Below the pieces are notes generated by a model that saw only the letters and a program-made list of their open reading frames with translations, did not search any database and had not been told where the DNA came from. Shown here piece after piece: positions 27,617-36,968 of a stretch of 64,000 bases of DNA. Both the position numbers and the translations under genes were made by a program. Source of the DNA: Sulfolobus acidocaldarius SUSAZ (lineage in GTDB: Archaea; Thermoproteota; Thermoprotei_A; Sulfolobales; Sulfolobaceae); NCBI GenBank assembly GCA_000508305.1, contig CP006977.1:962621-1026620 (forward strand). Direction: 5' to 3'. How positions within the stretch are numbered: the first letter of the stretch is position 1; the number at the start of each line of letters is the position of its first letter.

Positions 27617-29313
27617 AGAGATATGAAAGCCTATGGTTTGAGGACGAACTAAAGCACGCCTGGATGATAAGCGCTGAGCTAGAGAAAGTAGCTAGTCTAG
27701 GGGGATTGGGGCCAGTAGTATATAATCTTAGTAAAGAATTAGTTAAGCAGGGCATAAAAGTAACTGTAATCATGCCAAGCCACGGTCGTCATCTTAATGA
27801 CTATTATAGGTCACTTCTTAAATTGAACGAAATATCTTTAGTTGCAGAAGGAGATAGAATAGGTATTGATGGTAAATCTTACCACTACAAGCTAGGGTTT
27901 GAACATGGAAATTTGGATGGAATTAACGTGGTTTTAATTAAAGGACTGGATTACAACACAGGAAGGATAATTGATTCCTGGAACATTTACGATAACGCCA
28001 TGGAGAAATCTTCACTCCTAGCTAGGGCTGTCGAGAAGTATGCAAAGTTCTCAATACCTAATGACATACCGTCCATAATACACGTACATGATTGGCACTC
28101 TGTAATTGCAGGTGTAATTGCTAAATTTACATTTGAGGCTAGGAGAGTAATAGTTCCTCTAGTATTTACAATTCACCTGTTAAACAAGGTTAGTGCACCT
28201 TGGCATTACGCATCAGAGGATTGGAGTGGACTGATAAATTATCCTCATTACATTTGGAGAATAATAAAACATGACTTGTACACAACTAGAGAAGTCTGGG
28301 ATTTCTTCTCTTCTGGTTCCATAGAAAAGTTTGGCTCTTATGAGGCTGATCTAATAACATCAGTTAGTAAAAGCTACCTTACATATGATATATTTAACTT
28401 CATAGGAAACTGGATAGAGAATAAGAGTTGTATTCATTATAACGGTACTGATTGGGAAATAGAGGAGACTAAAAAGTACGCTTACAGCAAGTTTGGGACT
28501 GAGGATAAGGCTGAAATAAGAAAAAGATTATTTGACGAACTAGAGGTCCTAAAAATAACCCCTGAGGATTACACTACACGTAACATACTTTGGAATAACA
28601 GATTCAATATAGGTATAAAGGATGACTGGACATATAGTAGACTAGAAAACGGTCCTCTAATTCTATTTGCAGGAAGAATGGTTTATCAGAAGGGAATAGA
28701 TTCATTACTTATAGCATTTGATGAAGTACTTAAGACCATTAACAATGCCCGTCTAATAATATTAGGATTACCCTCCTCAGACTATGGATTACTACAAAAT
28801 GTGGTATCTAATATATCTAGACACGGTAGTAACATTAGGATAATCCTAGGCAAAATGAGTAAGGAATTGTACAGGCTCTTCTACTATAGTGCCTCAGTAT
28901 TTGTGATACCGTCAAGATGGGAACCATTTGGGTTAGTTGCAGTAGAGTCAATGGCTGTAGGAACACCTGTAGTTGCATACTCAGTAGGAGGACTAAGAGA
29001 GAGCGTATTAGACATCAGGGTTGACCAAGAACAGGGAACAGGACTATTGGTAGAACCGGAAAACGTCTGGGAACTATCGAAAGCGTTAATCTCTGCCTTG
29101 TCATTGTCCATCGCTTCAGAAACAAACAATGGAGATTTTCTAAAATACTCTGAAGTTAAAACGAATGATGTGAAGTTATGGGACAAAATAAGGCAAAATT
29201 GTGTAAGGAGAGTTAATGAGAATTTCAGATGGTCAGCAGGTGCTAAGCAGTTACAGGAGTGCTATTCTAAGGCTCAAACTATGGCAAAATATAGACTGTT
29301 AGCATCATTTTAA
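27613..29313 (+). CDS. glgA: Glycogen (starch) synthase, GT5 family
   Basis: A 566-residue GT-B glycosyltransferase. The N-terminal donor-site motif appears as KVASLGGLGPVVYNLSKEL (family K-x-G-G-L-G), followed by HVHDWHSVIAG. The C-terminal domain contains LFAGRMVYQKGIDSLLIAFD and the catalytic E-x7-E block EPFGLVAVESMAVGTPVV. It transfers glucose from ADP- or UDP-glucose to the growing glycogen chain. Its length is somewhat above bacterial GlgA (about 480), caused by an insertion between the domains (about 250-350), usual in archaeal members. Confidence 0.93.
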   Translation: MKRYESLWFEDELKHAWMISAELEKVASLGGLGPVVYNLSKELVKQGIKVTVIMPSHGRHLNDYYRSLLKLNEISLVAEGDRIGIDGKSYHYKLGFEHGNLDGINVVLIKGLDYNTGRIIDSWNIYDNAMEKSSLLARAVEKYAKFSIPNDIPSIIHVHDWHSVIAGVIAKFTFEARRVIVPLVFTIHLLNKVSAPWHYASEDWSGLINYPHYIWRIIKHDLYTTREVWDFFSSGSIEKFGSYEADLITSVSKSYLTYDIFNFIGNWIENKSCIHYNGTDWEIEETKKYAYSKFGTEDKAEIRKRLFDELEVLKITPEDYTTRNILWNNRFNIGIKDDWTYSRLENGPLILFAGRMVYQKGIDSLLIAFDEVLKTINNARLIILGLPSSDYGLLQNVVSNISRHGSNIRIILGKMSKELYRLFYYSASVFVIPSRWEPFGLVAVESMAVGTPVVAYSVGGLRESVLDIRVDQEQGTGLLVEPENVWELSKALISALSLSIASETNNGDFLKYSEVKTNDVKLWDKIRQNCVRRVNENFRWSAGAKQLQECYSKAQTMAKYRLLASF

Positions 29314-29349
29314 CGCTATTTTAAATACTTACTATACAAGTTATAAACA

Positions 29350-29952
29350 ATGCAGAAAGAAGTTCCACCAGGACAAAAATATGTAAAACGATTCATTTAT
29401 TATGCAGCTTTAGGTGTACCCAAAGTAAACTTAAATGAGTATAGGCTCAAAATTTTTGGAGAGGTACAGAATAAAATAGAGATTACTTATGAAGAAATGC
29501 TGAAAATGATCGACGTAAAATATACTAAAGATTTTCATTGTGTCACAGGCTGGAGTGTAGAAAACGTTGAATGGGAGGGAATAAAGATGAAGACAATAGC
29601 TGAGAAGGCAAAAGTAAAGCCAGGAGCAAAATGGGTTATTTTCTACTCATTAGATGGTTACACTGCCGTAGTGCCATTAGAAGATGCCTTGAATGAGGAT
29701 TCCATAATAGCCCTTATGATGAATGGTAAACCCCTAGATATTAAGTCAGGATTTCCCGCTAGACCGTTTATCCCTCACCTATATGGCTGGAAAAGTGCCA
29801 AATGGTTAACAGCAATACAGTTCTCGAGAGAATATATTGACGGATTCTGGGAGGAAAGAGGTTATCATGAAAGAGGAAATGTTTGGGATGAAGAAAGGTT
29901 TAAGGGACAAGGAGTAAGTCATGAAGGGAAGAAAAGAAATCCTATACTTTAA
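29350..29952 (+). CDS. Molybdopterin-dependent oxidoreductase, sulfite oxidase-like (YuiH/MsrP catalytic domain)
   Basis: A 200-residue protein consisting only of the oxidoreductase molybdopterin-binding domain. [18 protein letters not shown] places the molybdenum-ligating cysteine at the usual position (HCVTGW). [20 protein letters not shown], then [14 protein letters not shown], completes the cofactor pocket. The dimerisation domain of sulfite oxidases is absent, as in YedY/MsrP-type proteins. No twin-arginine signal is seen, suggesting a cytoplasmic location. The substrate is unknown. It converges with the thermosome gene, with only 4 nt between the stops. Confidence 0.85.
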   Translation: MQKEVPPGQKYVKRFIYYAALGVPKVNLNEYRLKIFGEVQNKIEITYEEMLKMIDVKYTKDFHCVTGWSVENVEWEGIKMKTIAEKAKVKPGAKWVIFYSLDGYTAVVPLEDALNEDSIIALMMNGKPLDIKSGFPARPFIPHLYGWKSAKWLTAIQFSREYIDGFWEERGYHERGNVWDEERFKGQGVSHEGKKRNPIL

Positions 29953-29956
29953 CTTT

Positions 29957-31576
29957 TTATCCCATAGGATATTGAGGCATTTGTTGTTCTCCAGCACCTC
30001 TCTGCTGTGTTGGTGAAGCTGCAATATAGTCATCTATTTTTAGTAATGCTGTGACAGCTTCTGTGGCACTCTTTAGTACACTCTCCTTAACTATCAATGG
30101 ATCAATGATGTTCTCCTTGGTTACGTCTTCTTCAACCTTACCCTTTAGTACATTAATTCCAGCAAATTTCATTCCACTCGCATGTAGATTCCTCAACTTC
30201 ACAACAGTATCTATCTCATCCATACCTGCAGTTCCTGCTAAGGTTGAGGTAATCTCCTCTAGAGCATTTGCGAAAGCCTCTATCGCCAATTGTTCTTTTC
30301 CACCAACCTTCTTTGACTCTTCTCTGATCTTCATTGCTAACTCAACTTCATAAGATCCGCCACCACCAACTATGTATGGGCTCTCTATAACGTTCTTAAT
30401 TGCGTTCAATGAATCTTGAAAACTCCTCTCTAGCTCATCCATTATGATTTCACTTGAACCCCTAATCAGAACCGTTACAGCTTTAGTGTCTTTGGAATCT
30501 TCTATGAGGATAACCTTTGAGTTACCAATTTTTCTCTCCTCCACTAATTCTGCTTGACCAAGATCTTCTGAAGAAACGTCTTTTAGTGAGGATATTATCT
30601 TAGCACCTGTAGCCTTAGCAACTTTCTCCACATCGCTCCTACTGACATTCTTTATCCCCATTATTCCTTTCTTAGCCAAGAAGTGTAACGCTATGTCGTC
30701 CATTCCTTTTTGAGTTATAACAACCTTTGCACCAATTTTTTCAAGGGTATCAATCATAGATCTTATGTACTTTGCCTGTTCCTCTAATGCTAACTTGATC
30801 TGAGAAGGATCATTAAAGCTCATCTTAGCAGAAATCTCAGGTTTCTCCACTTCCAGGGGGAAGTCTAGTATTGCTATTTTAGCTTTCTCAACTCTTCTTG
30901 GCATATTCTCATGTGCAACTTCCTTGTCCAAAATATATCCTCTGACTAAAGTTGTCTCGTCTACGCTTTCTCCCTTCTTCTTTATGAATTTAATATTAGA
31001 TAAATCCACCTTATAAGCATTGTCCACTTTTTCCACAACGGATAATATTGCATCTATAGAGACATCTATTATTCTGTTTAAGGTTTCTGAATTTGCAAAG
31101 AATTTACTTGATAATGCGGTAAAGGCGACATTCTTTAGCGATTTCCTATCCTGTGGGTTCACACTTAAACCTACTGATTTACCAGTTTCTAAAGCGATTT
31201 GAAGCGCTTTCTTATATCCTTCAATAATAACGATTGGATGTATTTTTTGATCAATTAGTTTATCAGCTTCATCTGCCAAGAATCCACTTAATACTACTGC
31301 TGAAGTAGTACCGTCTCCTACCTGAGCGTCTTGAGCTTTAGCAGCTTCCACAACTAATTTTGCTGCGGGATGCTGTATATCCATTTCCTTTACTATTGTT
31401 ACACCATCGTTTGTTATTGTAACATCTGACGTTCCTGAAATCAACATCTTATCCATTCCCTTTGGTCCTAAACTACTCTTCAACATTTCAGCCAAAGTTC
31501 TTACTGCTAATATGTTGTTCTTTATTACTGTGACACCACTTTGCTCTTTCGTTCCCTCTTTATATAGCGAGTACAT
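29957..31576 (-). CDS. Thermosome (group II chaperonin) subunit, probably gamma
   Basis: A 539-residue chaperonin subunit. The ATP-binding signatures NDGVTIVKEMDIQHPAAKLV and QVGDGTTSAVVLSG, and near the C-terminus SPYIVGGGGSYEVELAMKIR, are those of archaeal thermosomes and eukaryotic CCT. The N-terminus is shorter than usual, and the C-terminus lacks the Gly-Gly-Met tail typical of alpha and beta subunits, fitting the Sulfolobus gamma subunit (recalled as Saci_1203). A TATA element near 31597-31607 lies about 26 nt before the ATG. It folds proteins in a nine-membered double ring. Confidence 0.93.
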   Translation of the reverse strand: MYSLYKEGTKEQSGVTVIKNNILAVRTLAEMLKSSLGPKGMDKMLISGTSDVTITNDGVTIVKEMDIQHPAAKLVVEAAKAQDAQVGDGTTSAVVLSGFLADEADKLIDQKIHPIVIIEGYKKALQIALETGKSVGLSVNPQDRKSLKNVAFTALSSKFFANSETLNRIIDVSIDAILSVVEKVDNAYKVDLSNIKFIKKKGESVDETTLVRGYILDKEVAHENMPRRVEKAKIAILDFPLEVEKPEISAKMSFNDPSQIKLALEEQAKYIRSMIDTLEKIGAKVVITQKGMDDIALHFLAKKGIMGIKNVSRSDVEKVAKATGAKIISSLKDVSSEDLGQAELVEERKIGNSKVILIEDSKDTKAVTVLIRGSSEIIMDELERSFQDSLNAIKNVIESPYIVGGGGSYEVELAMKIREESKKVGGKEQLAIEAFANALEEITSTLAGTAGMDEIDTVVKLRNLHASGMKFAGINVLKGKVEEDVTKENIIDPLIVKESVLKSATEAVTALLKIDDYIAASPTQQRGAGEQQMPQYPMG

Positions 31577-31668
31577 GCATTTAAAAAGAACACCATAATA
31601 TTTAAAACTACATGATGTGACTCTGCGGAACTGACGTTTTGATGAGAGAAACAGGGTCTGAGAATTGC

Positions 31669-31986
31669 TTAATCGAACTCAGCCTGAATCTTCTTTTTAC
31701 CTTCTAGTAACTTAATGTTAAATGGAGGATTCTTCACTTCCTCTATACTTATGCCCATCCTCCTTAGCTCATTTACTGCTTTATCAATGTCATCTTCATG
31801 CGTCGCATACTTTATTCTCTCCTTTATCTGAATTAAAGAGCCATTCTGAGAATTGAATCTCTCTGCACTAACTGTGACCCATGTATTACCGTTTTTATAA
31901 ATAAATAACACATCTTGCAGGTATCCGGGAATTACATGACTTACTCCGGCAAAGTAATAATCATTATACTTGTATACCTTAACCAT
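31669..31986 (-). CDS. Conserved-looking hypothetical protein
   Basis: A 105-residue soluble protein, starting MVKVYKYNDYYFAGVSHVIP. The N-terminal half looks beta-rich; the C-terminal half has a helix (DDIDKAVNELRRMGISIEEV). No cysteine, signal peptide or membrane segment is seen, and I do not recognise the family. It stands between the thermosome gene and a methyltransferase-like gene on the same strand. Confidence 0.6.
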   Translation of the reverse strand: MVKVYKYNDYYFAGVSHVIPGYLQDVLFIYKNGNTWVTVSAERFNSQNGSLIQIKERIKYATHEDDIDKAVNELRRMGISIEEVKNPPFNIKLLEGKKKIQAEFD

Positions 31987-32044
31987 ATTTAACGATTCGC
32001 TTAGCGTTTTAATAAGATTTACTTACCCATGTTATCTACGCAAA

Positions 32045-32650
32045 TCATCTTACCTTTACTCCCTCTATTATCCAATACTTATTTACTTCGCTAGCTGAAA
32101 TTATTCTGAATTTTATAGAAAGTACCTTCAACGCGTCAACGGCGTTATTTTGTGGAACAATTATCATTCCCTTTCCTCCCCTTTTAGTTACTCTATGTGC
32201 CTCCCTAACAACATCATAATCCATGACTTCAGAGATTAGAACATTATCAAAAACAGAGTCCTTGAAAGGCAACGGAATTATCGCTCTTATCATTTCATCC
32301 TTACTGTCGAGCTTGTATGTGATCCCAGTTACGGTAATTGCGTCTTTTATTAATGGTGATCCTATTTGTAGTGTCCTCCCTTTTAATCTTAGATTAAGGT
32401 TGTTCTCGTAAATTTTAGGTGAGAAGAAATGTGAATTGACTATAATGAAGCCTTCAAAAGCAGATAACAGGCACAGTTCTCCGTCCAAAAGGTTTGGGGA
32501 TATTATGAAGTCATATGTATGTTCAGTAAGTGGTAGTATTTTTCCGTATGAAAGATTAATGCTCTTTGACTCTGTACAGTTTTTAAGCTCGGCATTTAAC
32601 ACTTCTTTCAAGTTACTGGACTTCTCAGGTAGTAGGCGTAATAGTATCAT
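32045..32650 (-). CDS. Methyltransferase-like protein lacking the SAM motif I
   Basis: A 201-residue protein. The C-terminal half resembles the end of a class I SAM methyltransferase: LPFKDSVFDNVLISEVMDYD, then VREAHRVTKRGGKGMIIVPQ. The glycine-rich motif I that holds SAM is missing, and instead a similar segment (KILPLTEHTYDFIISPNLLD) occurs near residue 40, so the protein looks like two partial copies of the post-motif-I half. It may be a non-catalytic relative or an unusual enzyme. ATG at 32650 follows an A/T-rich promoter. Confidence 0.5.
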   Translation of the reverse strand: MILLRLLPEKSSNLKEVLNAELKNCTESKSINLSYGKILPLTEHTYDFIISPNLLDGELCLLSAFEGFIIVNSHFFSPKIYENNLNLRLKGRTLQIGSPLIKDAITVTGITYKLDSKDEMIRAIIPLPFKDSVFDNVLISEVMDYDVVREAHRVTKRGGKGMIIVPQNNAVDALKVLSIKFRIISASEVNKYWIIEGVKVR

Positions 32651-32728
32651 TTATATGAGGTAATATTTATAGGCATTAATATTTTTATATGTAGATATTT
32701 CAGTCCTTATTCATCATATTTAATATCA

Positions 32729-33109
32729 TTAATAGATATCATGAAGTACCTTTGAAATATCAGTTATCGCAAACATACCAATTATGTTACCCTTCTTGTC
32801 TTTAACTGGCAGATGTCTTATTTTATTCTTAGTCATGAGGTCTATGGCAGTAAATGGATCTGTGTCTTCCTCAATTATTATTAAATTGCCCATAGTAGCT
32901 GCTAATCTCACCTCATCATTAGGATTAAGACCACTAGAGAAAGCCTTTACAGCGTCTCTATCGGTAAAAATTCCCTTTGGAGCCCCATTTTCTGTTATTA
33001 TTACAGACCCTACACCCTTCTCAAGCATTAATTTACAGGTTTCTTGTATTGATGTATTTAACTCTACTTGAAATATAGGTGTAGACATGTAAGTTTTTAC
33101 ACTTTTCAT
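32729..33109 (-). CDS. Two-CBS-domain protein
   Basis: A 126-residue single Bateman module: VKTYMSTPIFQVELNTSIQE, SVIITENGAPKGIFTDRDAV and HLPVKDKKGNIIGMFAITDI. Proteins of this size bind adenine nucleotides and act as dimers, often on a partner enzyme. The gene is 10 bp after a DsbA-like gene, which itself follows a vWA gene by 17 bp, so the three probably form one operon. Confidence 0.85.
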   Translation of the reverse strand: MKSVKTYMSTPIFQVELNTSIQETCKLMLEKGVGSVIITENGAPKGIFTDRDAVKAFSSGLNPNDEVRLAATMGNLIIIEEDTDPFTAIDLMTKNKIRHLPVKDKKGNIIGMFAITDISKVLHDIY

Positions 33110-33119
33110 AATATAAAAC

Positions 33120-33812
33120 TTAATCTTTTTCCCAATAAGCTTTTAATTTCACTTTAGTGGGCTGTTTATTTTGAAGCAAATCTATAATAACGTCCCTATA
33201 ATACTCCTCTGATTGAACTCCCCTAACCAGCCACTCGTCATTAATTAATATCGCTGGTACGCCCTTGATTCCCATAGCTTTAGCCTCCTCTTCGTCTTGA
33301 ATCACAGATAATCTAGTCTTCTTAGACTTTATATCCTCTCTAAATTTGTTTAAATCTAGATTTAACTCTTTCGCAATGCTTATCAAAACCTGTTCATCAG
33401 TTATATCTTCGCCCTGAAGAAAGAATCTATCTTGAGCTTTGTCGTAGAACTCCCAATGCCCTTCATCTCCCTTCTGAAACTCTGCAGCTTTACATGCAAC
33501 TAAAGGTGGAATAGACCATACATAAGTGAATTTACTTTTCTCAATTATCTTATCTAGATCATAATCTGGAAAATATTTCTTCACTATTTGGAATTCGTTG
33601 AAGAATAATTTCTTAGCCTCTTCCGGTGTAAATGCAACTTCTTTTAGATCTTCTAACGATGATATTATAGCAAAAGCCTTATGTTTCACAACTACTTGAT
33701 CCTTAAATTCAGTTATAACTCTCCTTAGACGCTTTGACGTAACATAGCAGAACGGGCATATTACATCATGAAAGAATGTTATCTTAATCATTGTGGTGAA
33801 TATCTGTTGCAA
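33120..33812 (-). CDS. DsbA-family oxidoreductase (FrnE-like)
   Basis: A 230-residue thioredoxin-fold protein with the active-site motif FFHDVICPFCYVTSKRL (CPFC, residues about 19-22) and the inserted helical domain of the DsbA/HCCA isomerase group. The cis-proline region is visible as GIKGVPAILINDEWLVRG. No signal peptide is seen, so it is probably cytoplasmic, like FrnE proteins linked to redox stress. Between the vWA gene (17 bp) and CBS gene (10 bp) it is likely part of one operon. Confidence 0.87.
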   Translation of the reverse strand: MQQIFTTMIKITFFHDVICPFCYVTSKRLRRVITEFKDQVVVKHKAFAIISSLEDLKEVAFTPEEAKKLFFNEFQIVKKYFPDYDLDKIIEKSKFTYVWSIPPLVACKAAEFQKGDEGHWEFYDKAQDRFFLQGEDITDEQVLISIAKELNLDLNKFREDIKSKKTRLSVIQDEEEAKAMGIKGVPAILINDEWLVRGVQSEEYYRDVIIDLLQNKQPTKVKLKAYWEKD

Positions 33813-33829
33813 ATATTTTTAAAATCAAC

Positions 33830-34912
33830 TCATGTCCTCATTGTTTTTGTAACTTCAGATAAATCAACTTTAGGGTCATTTACCAATTTCTTAGTTCTTT
33901 CTATTAATTCAACCCTTTTAGTTCTCTCTGCGGCTGTCAATAGTTCTGGCACAACTCTGGTAGCTTCTTCAGACTTTCCTTCCGATATAAGGTTACCATA
34001 ATACCTGAGCAACATGTAATAACTTACCTCATTAATTACTGTACGATCAAAATTACTTCTAACTTCATCGTCTGGAGCTCTCTTTACAGCTAGACTTTCA
34101 TCAATTTGTACGTTTTTATTGTTAACACTGTCTACATAATTCCCCGTGACTTTCAAGATATAATCAGTCTCTCCTGGAGGGATATTTCCAACAGCGTAGA
34201 CATTCACATCCCTGTCTACGACTGGAATATTCACAGGCATCTCATAGTTTATTACTTCAAGACCTTCTGAGAAATTCAGAGTAAGATTATAAGCAGCTAC
34301 CTTATCAGATTTCTGCTCCACAAGAGTGGTTGGTAGTTGTGAAGGGTCATTAATATGATAAAACACTCCTGAACCCTTATCTGCGAGTATCTTCATAATC
34401 GCCTCATTATAGTCCTCGCCTAACCCTATAGTAATAAGTTGTACATTCTTAGGGATTTGTAAGGACTCATAGTCTCTGGAATATCGTTTATCGGTAGGCT
34501 TTCCATCAGATAACAGGATTATTTTAACTGGTATCTCAGAACTCCTAAATTTTTCAAGAACTTTAGTAATTGCCTTATGTAAATTAGTAGTATAACCCAT
34601 ATTAATACTCTTTAAATCTATTTCTTTGCCAGATTCACCCTCATATAGTGTTTCTATATTATTGGAAAATAAGTATATTGATATGAAATTTCCAGGGATT
34701 ATATCTTGAACTAATCTACTTGCTGCAGCTAGCGCCAAATTTATTTTATTCTCCTTCTTCATGGATGGGCTATTGTCTATCATAACAACATAATGTATAC
34801 CTGAGAGGGAGGCAAATGAAGTAGGGCTTACCCTAACTATCAAACTGACCTGTGTGGGCTTCCCTGTAAACGCCAAATTAGTTGAAGATTTTAAAGAAAC
34901 GCTAACTGTCAT
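33830..34912 (-). CDS. vWA-domain protein, paralogue of ArnB
   Basis: A 360-residue protein with a von Willebrand factor A domain after a short beta-sandwich start. The metal-binding MIDAS is complete: DNSPS (D-x-S-x-S), the Thr in NMGYTTNLHKAI and the Asp in LLSDGKPTD. Its layout, length and C-terminal helices match ArnB, and the tail carries a similar Thr-rich motif (RTKRVELIERTKK, later SEVTKTMRT). It diverges from arnA with 59 bp between them. By analogy it may be a kinase substrate bound by an FHA reader, which is inference. Recalled tag Saci_1209. Confidence 0.85.
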   Translation of the reverse strand: MTVSVSLKSSTNLAFTGKPTQVSLIVRVSPTSFASLSGIHYVVMIDNSPSMKKENKINLALAAASRLVQDIIPGNFISIYLFSNNIETLYEGESGKEIDLKSINMGYTTNLHKAITKVLEKFRSSEIPVKIILLSDGKPTDKRYSRDYESLQIPKNVQLITIGLGEDYNEAIMKILADKGSGVFYHINDPSQLPTTLVEQKSDKVAAYNLTLNFSEGLEVINYEMPVNIPVVDRDVNVYAVGNIPPGETDYILKVTGNYVDSVNNKNVQIDESLAVKRAPDDEVRSNFDRTVINEVSYYMLLRYYGNLISEGKSEEATRVVPELLTAAERTKRVELIERTKKLVNDPKVDLSEVTKTMRT

Positions 34913-34971
34913 TTGTAATAATATATTATAGGGGTAAAACTATATATACTTTAATACAGAATATTACGTGT

Positions 34972-35592
34972 ATGACGTGGAAATGTAATTTATGCGGTTA
35001 TGAAAACGATGATGATGCATTATTTTGCATTAAATGTGGAGCTCAAAAGAGTTCAGAAGCACAACAATTACCACAGCAACAACCAAGTGAACCACAGGCA
35101 CAAGGAGTAGTAACACAGCAACAGGTAGTTACAAACCCTCCTGTACAGGCACCAGTAACAACACCTCAACAGCCCGTTCAACAGCCCGTTTTACCACAAC
35201 CAGAACCTGCTCAACCTCAGCCGGTCTCATCGACTCCAGCACCTCAACAGGCATCACAACCTACAAACAGATATTACATTTACTTTATACAAACACCAAA
35301 TGAGAATTTAGTAAACAAAAAAGTCCTACTTAATTTCGATCTATTTCCTAGTGTATCAATGGGTAGGAGTCCTGAAAACATTGTCATAGTTCCTGATTCG
35401 GAAGTATCTAGAAAACATGCCGTTATATATCTTGATAATAGTGAGCTTTACATTGAAGATCTGAATAGTACGAATGGGACTTATGTTTACGATGGAAAGC
35501 AGTTTACTCCAATTAAGGGGAAACAGAAGATAGAGCCTAACTCAATTATTAAACTTGGTAATCAGACAATAGTACGAGTATTAAAGGAGTGA
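34972..35592 (+). CDS. arnA: ArnA: zinc-ribbon and FHA-domain repressor of archaellum expression
   Basis: A 206-residue protein with three parts. Residues 1-25 hold a zinc ribbon (C5, C8, C19, C22). Residues about 30-98 are a disordered Gln/Pro-rich linker. Residues about 100-206 are an FHA domain with the phosphothreonine-binding residues Arg132 (MGRSPEN), Ser146 and His149 (VSRKHA), and Asn168 (LNSTNGTY). In S. acidocaldarius ArnA (recalled as Saci_1210) works with ArnB to repress archaellum genes. It sits 4 bp before arnB, so the two are cotranscribed. Confidence 0.9.
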   Translation: MTWKCNLCGYENDDDALFCIKCGAQKSSEAQQLPQQQPSEPQAQGVVTQQQVVTNPPVQAPVTTPQQPVQQPVLPQPEPAQPQPVSSTPAPQQASQPTNRYYIYFIQTPNENLVNKKVLLNFDLFPSVSMGRSPENIVIVPDSEVSRKHAVIYLDNSELYIEDLNSTNGTYVYDGKQFTPIKGKQKIEPNSIIKLGNQTIVRVLKE

Positions 35593-35596
35593 GTTT

Positions 35597-36739
35597 ATGA
35601 CCATATCAGTTAAAGCCGAATTAAGTCACAAGTACTCTTTTACCTCCCCCCTGAAAGGAGTGTTTAGATTAATTATAGTTCCGGAAAAAGTTTCGACTGC
35701 ACGTGGGTTTCATTACATAATACTCCTAGATACATCAGGCTCCATGTATGGTGTGAAAATAGAGACAGCAAAACAGGGAGCAATGGAACTATTGAGCAGG
35801 ATACCTGAAGGGAATAAGATATCCTTCTTGACGTTCTCAAATAATGTTAATATATTAAGCGAGTACGCGGATGCACCATCATTAGTTCAACAAATTAAAC
35901 AGATAAGGTCAGGTGGACAGACAGTCCTATTTAGAGCTTTAGAGAGAGCAATTGAAATAGCCAAAAAACACGATTTACCGGGATACATAATATTATTAAC
36001 AGATGGACAGCCTACAGATGTGCCTGAGATAGAAGCTTATGAAAAACTGAATTACCCTGAGGCTTATAAGGTAATAGCTTTTGGTATAGGTGACGACTAC
36101 AACGAAAGATTACTTAAGGTAATAACGGATAAGACTGCAGGAGTACTGTATCACGTAGAGGACGCTAAGGAAATAGCTGAAATGTTGCCACAGTCAGCGG
36201 TTACAGAAATAGGAGCTAAGAATGCTAGTATAGATATAGTTTCAGAGACTCAGGTAAAACTGTTAAATTACCCTGGACCACCAGTAAAGCTAGGTGCAGT
36301 GGAATCAGTGGTAAGAGTATATGGTGAGATAATAATTCCACCTAATTTCTCTGGAAGGCTTGCAACAGTTAAAATATCTTATGAGGATCCCTTGTCAAGT
36401 AGGATTAATAGATTAGAGGTCAACTTTGATATAACAAGAGCAAATGATGTAAAGCGTTTCCTAGATGGTATAAATAATGATTTGGTTAATGAATATCGTT
36501 ATTATGAGTTAATGAGCAAGTTAGCTAATCAATTGAACTCCAACAATTTATCAGATGCAACCAGAACGGTAGAACAAATGCAGATGATAGCACAGCAGAC
36601 TAGAAGAATGGAGTTAATAGAGACAACTAGAAGAATAAGTGAAAGTATAGAGACAACTAGAAGAATAGGTACAGTAGAGCAAACTAGAAAGATATCTAAG
36701 GAAATAACTAGTGAAGTTACTAAGAAATTGAGATCTTAA
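35597..36739 (+). CDS. arnB: ArnB: vWA-domain partner of ArnA with phosphoacceptor tail
   Basis: A 380-residue vWA protein. The MIDAS is intact: LLDTSGSMYG (D45-x-S47-x-S49), the Thr in GGQTVLFRAL and the Asp in LLTDGQPTD. The final 60 residues contain a repeated Thr motif: MELIETTRRI, then ESIETTRRIG, then VEQTRKISKE and EVTKKL. Published work shows ArnB (recalled as Saci_1211) is phosphorylated by ArnC/ArnD and binds ArnA, together repressing archaellum genes; the repeated Thr sites are natural docking points for the ArnA FHA domain. It is 4 bp from arnA in the same operon. Confidence 0.9.
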   Translation: MTISVKAELSHKYSFTSPLKGVFRLIIVPEKVSTARGFHYIILLDTSGSMYGVKIETAKQGAMELLSRIPEGNKISFLTFSNNVNILSEYADAPSLVQQIKQIRSGGQTVLFRALERAIEIAKKHDLPGYIILLTDGQPTDVPEIEAYEKLNYPEAYKVIAFGIGDDYNERLLKVITDKTAGVLYHVEDAKEIAEMLPQSAVTEIGAKNASIDIVSETQVKLLNYPGPPVKLGAVESVVRVYGEIIIPPNFSGRLATVKISYEDPLSSRINRLEVNFDITRANDVKRFLDGINNDLVNEYRYYELMSKLANQLNSNNLSDATRTVEQMQMIAQQTRRMELIETTRRISESIETTRRIGTVEQTRKISKEITSEVTKKLRS

Positions 36740-36752
36740 ACAAAGATCAAAT

Positions 36753-36917
36753 TTACCTTAGTTCTTCCTCAGATATCTTAACTATTCTAACTGTGTTATC
36801 CATCTCATCATATATTACTTTCACTAAATCTCCTTCTTTAATCGGAAATTTCCTTCTTATTCTAACCGGTATGGTTATCTGAAAATTCCTAGAGACCTTA
36901 ACAATATCTTCTACCAT
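36753..36917 (-). CDS. AbrB/SpoVT-type small DNA-binding protein
   Basis: A 54-residue protein from ATG 36915-36917 to TAA 36753-36755. VSRNFQITIPVRIRRKFPIK, then EGDLVKVIYDEMDNTVRIVK, is the swapped-hairpin AbrB fold (VT-x-K-x-Q-V-T-I-P pattern). Alone it would be a transition-state-type regulator; the same fold serves as an antitoxin, but no toxin gene is adjacent. It converges with arnB (13 bp), and the FAU-1 gene starts further away on the same strand. Confidence 0.8.
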   Translation of the reverse strand: MVEDIVKVSRNFQITIPVRIRRKFPIKEGDLVKVIYDEMDNTVRIVKISEEELR

Positions 36918-36968
36918 CAAATAATAAATTAAAAACTGAAAATATAAAGTTTTTGTTTCTTTTTTTAT

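Noticed and set aside
31577-31592. TTTTTAAATGC directly before the thermosome ATG as its TATA box
   Set aside because: At this distance transcription would begin inside the gene. The element at about 31597-31607, 26 nt before the ATG, fits better.
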